This document shows positions 13,482 through 15,017 of a stretch of DNA of 15,017 nucleotides, in pieces. The notes beneath the pieces are model-generated. The model was not told where the DNA came from, did no database searches, and saw only the letters and a list, made by a program, of their open reading frames with translations. The translations under genes were made by a program, and so were the position numbers. The stretch is from CAZYBG01 sp964645155 (GTDB lineage Bacteria; Pseudomonadota; Alphaproteobacteria; Rhodobacterales; Rhodobacteraceae): NCBI GenBank assembly GCA_964645155.1, contig CAZYBG010000077.1, forward strand, positions 1 through 15,017. Reading direction: 5' to 3'. Numbering within the stretch: position 1 is the first letter of the stretch; each line of letters begins with the position of its first letter.

Positions 13482-14555
13482 ATGGTTGCCGACAGGAGCA
13501 GCGCATCATCCTACGAGGCGGGGCTCGACGGCGCCTCGACCCGGGTCGCCGAGTTCGCCGAGCACAAGGGCGCCCTGAAGCGCATCCAGCACTGGCTGCA
13601 CCAGACGCCCTCGGCGGTGCCGATGATCGTGCTGTTGGTCGCCGTGATCATCTTCGGCCTGCTGTCCGACAACTTCTTCCGCGCGACGACGCTGTCCACC
13701 ATCCTCCAGCAGATCGCCATCGTTGGCATCCTCGGCTGCGCCCAGACCATCGTCATCCTGACCGCGGGGATCGACCTCAGCGTCGGCGCCATCGCCGTCT
13801 TCACCTCGGTGCTGATGGGGCAGATGTCGTTCCGCTACGGCGTCCCGCCCACCGCCGCGGTCGCGATCGGCCTGGCGCTCGGCACGCTGATGGGGGCGAT
13901 CAACGGCTTTCTGATTGCCCGGCTGAGGCTGCCGCCGTTCATCGTGACGCTTGGCACCTGGCAGATCATCCTCGCGTCGAACTTCATCTTCTCGGCCAAC
14001 GAGACGATCCGCAGCCAGGACGTGCGCGAGCAGGCGCCGATCCTGCAGTTCTGGGGCAACGCGATCGAGCCCGGCGGCGTCAAGGTGCTCTATGCGGTGT
14101 TCCTGCTGATCGCGCTGGTCGCCGTCATGGCCTATGTCCTGCGCAGCACGGCCTGGGGCAGGCATGTCTACGCCGTGGGCGACGATGCCGAGGCCGCGGA
14201 ACTCGCCGGAGTGCGGACAAAGCGGGTGCTGATCCAGGTCTATGCGCTCGCCGGCTTCTTCTGCGCCGTCGCGGGCTGGGTGATGATCGGCCGCTTCGGC
14301 TCGGTCTCGCCCACCGCCTCGACCGGGCAGCTCGGCAACATCCAGTCGATCACCGCCGTGGTGATCGGGGGCATCTCGCTGTTCGGCGGGCGCGGCAGCA
14401 TCGTCGGCATGTTCTTCGGCGCGCTGATCGTCGGCGTGTTCGAGATGGGGCTTCGCCTGGTGGGCACCGATCCGCAATGGACGTTCTTCCTGATCGGCGT
14501 CCTCATCATCTTCGCGGTCGCGATCGACCAGTGGATCCGGAAGGAGACGGCGTGA
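13482..14555 (+). CDS. frcC: Fructose-type sugar ABC transporter permease FrcC
   Basis: This is a 357-residue inner-membrane permease of the RbsC/AraH type (BPD_transp_2). A hydrophilic N-terminus of about 44 residues precedes eight to ten hydrophobic segments. Family landmarks are LTAGIDLSVGAI (93-104), PPFIVTLGTW (151-160), the ATPase-contact loop YAVGDDAEAAELAGV (230-244) and VVIGGISLFGGRGSIVG (293-309). The long cytoplasmic N-terminus with HKGALKRIQHWLHQTPSAVP resembles FrcC proteins. GGGAGGA (13468-13474) is seven bases before the ATG. The stop overlaps the next start as TGATG, so permease and ATPase are translationally coupled. It should form the homodimeric channel that receives sugar from FrcB. 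Confidence 0.93.
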   Translation: MVADRSSASSYEAGLDGASTRVAEFAEHKGALKRIQHWLHQTPSAVPMIVLLVAVIIFGLLSDNFFRATTLSTILQQIAIVGILGCAQTIVILTAGIDLSVGAIAVFTSVLMGQMSFRYGVPPTAAVAIGLALGTLMGAINGFLIARLRLPPFIVTLGTWQIILASNFIFSANETIRSQDVREQAPILQFWGNAIEPGGVKVLYAVFLLIALVAVMAYVLRSTAWGRHVYAVGDDAEAAELAGVRTKRVLIQVYALAGFFCAVAGWVMIGRFGSVSPTASTGQLGNIQSITAVVIGGISLFGGRGSIVGMFFGALIVGVFEMGLRLVGTDPQWTFFLIGVLIIFAVAIDQWIRKETA

Positions 14556-15017
14556 TGGAACCGATCCTGAAGGGCCGCAACCTCGTCAAGCGCTACGGCC
14601 GGGTCACCGCCCTCGACAACTGCGACTTCGACCTGATGCCGGGCGAGATTCTGGCCGTCATCGGCGACAACGGCGCGGGCAAGTCCACGCTGATCAAGGC
14701 GGTGTCGGGCGCGGTCACGCCGGACGAGGGCGAGATCTGGCTCGAAGGCAGGCAGGTGCGCTTCTCCTCGCCGCTCGAGGCGCGGGGCCACGGCATCGAG
14801 TGCGTCTACCAGACGCTCGCGATGAGCCCCGCGCTGTCGATCGCCGACAACATCTTCATGGGCCGCGAGCTGCGCAAGCCGGGCCTCATGGGCACGCTCC
14901 TGCGCCAGCTCGACCGGCCGGCGATGGAGCGGTTCGCGCGCGACAAGCTGAACGAGCTCGGGCTGATGACGATCCAGAACATCAACCAGGCGGTCGAGAC
15001 GCTGTCGGGCGGCCAGC
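14555..15017 (+). CDS. frcA: Sugar ABC transporter ATP-binding protein FrcA, N-terminal part (cut by right edge)
   Basis: The first 154 codons are present and open to the edge. Visible motifs are Walker A GDNGAGKST (37-45), a Q-loop at Q86 (CVYQTLAMSP), NIFMGREL (99-106) and the signature LSGGQ (150-154) in the last bases of the window. This is the carbohydrate-uptake ATPase type of the RbsA/FrcA group. Frc-type subunits are single-domain, about 260 residues, unlike the double-domain RbsA, but the rest of the gene is needed to tell. The start overlaps the frcC stop (TGATG), as expected for a tightly coupled pair. In rhizobia a sugar kinase gene (frcK) follows, which would lie outside. Confidence 0.92.
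   Translation, partial: MEPILKGRNLVKRYGRVTALDNCDFDLMPGEILAVIGDNGAGKSTLIKAVSGAVTPDEGEIWLEGRQVRFSSPLEARGHGIECVYQTLAMSPALSIADNIFMGRELRKPGLMGTLLRQLDRPAMERFARDKLNELGLMTIQNINQAVETLSGGQ

Overview
The window is very GC-rich DNA (about 70 % G+C by eye) from a Gram-negative heterotroph. It is most likely an alphaproteobacterium of the Rhodobacterales. The grounds are a periplasmic M48 protease followed by a DsbA-type thioredoxin gene, an frc-type sugar ABC locus with a ROK regulator, a DUF4118/HisKA_2 histidine kinase, a GC-rich REP-like palindrome, and third-codon-position GC saturation that opens long false frames almost everywhere. All genes read as ordinary chromosomal, metabolic and transport genes. 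I see no insertion sequence, phage gene, tRNA, rRNA, CRISPR array or defence gene.

Layout: (1) 1-1447, minus strand: a periplasmic M48 metalloprotease with TPRs, followed by the first codons of a secreted DsbA-like protein that runs off the left edge. A 14-bp tandem repeat spans their junction. (2) 1499-2644, plus: a class I/II PLP aminotransferase, divergent from the protease. It overlaps tail-to-tail by 17 bp with (3) 2628-3161, minus: a four-helix YqhA/UPF0114 membrane protein. (4) 3304-9836, plus: a LysR regulator, a perfect LysR-type palindrome, then an operon equivalent to E. coli ydcSTUV-patD. It encodes a periplasmic binding protein, an ATPase, two permeases and a gamma-aminobutyraldehyde dehydrogenase. 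(5) 9864-10892, minus: an orphan membrane histidine kinase with no response regulator in the window. (6) 10971-12161, minus: a ROK-family repressor divergent from (7) 12336-15017, plus: frcB-frcC-frcA, a fructose/ribose/mannose-type ABC importer. FrcA is cut by the right edge at its LSGGQ signature.

Functionally, the centre looks like a polyamine (putrescine-type) uptake module coupled to oxidation of 4-aminobutyraldehyde to GABA, probably controlled by the adjacent LysR protein through the 9-bp inverted repeat at 4244-4266. The right end is a sugar uptake operon, probably controlled by the divergent ROK protein through an AT-rich island at 12201-12230 that also carries the best promoter candidate in the window. 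In both operons the gap after the binding-protein gene contains strong stem-loops (a REP-like double hairpin at 5543-5624 and a single hairpin at 13394-13418), an arrangement expected to raise binding-protein levels relative to the membrane subunits.

I found no convincing new system. The most useful leads are the LysR operator, the REP-like element, the ROK regulator without its usual zinc motif, the orphan kinase, and the repeat at the protease/DsbA junction.
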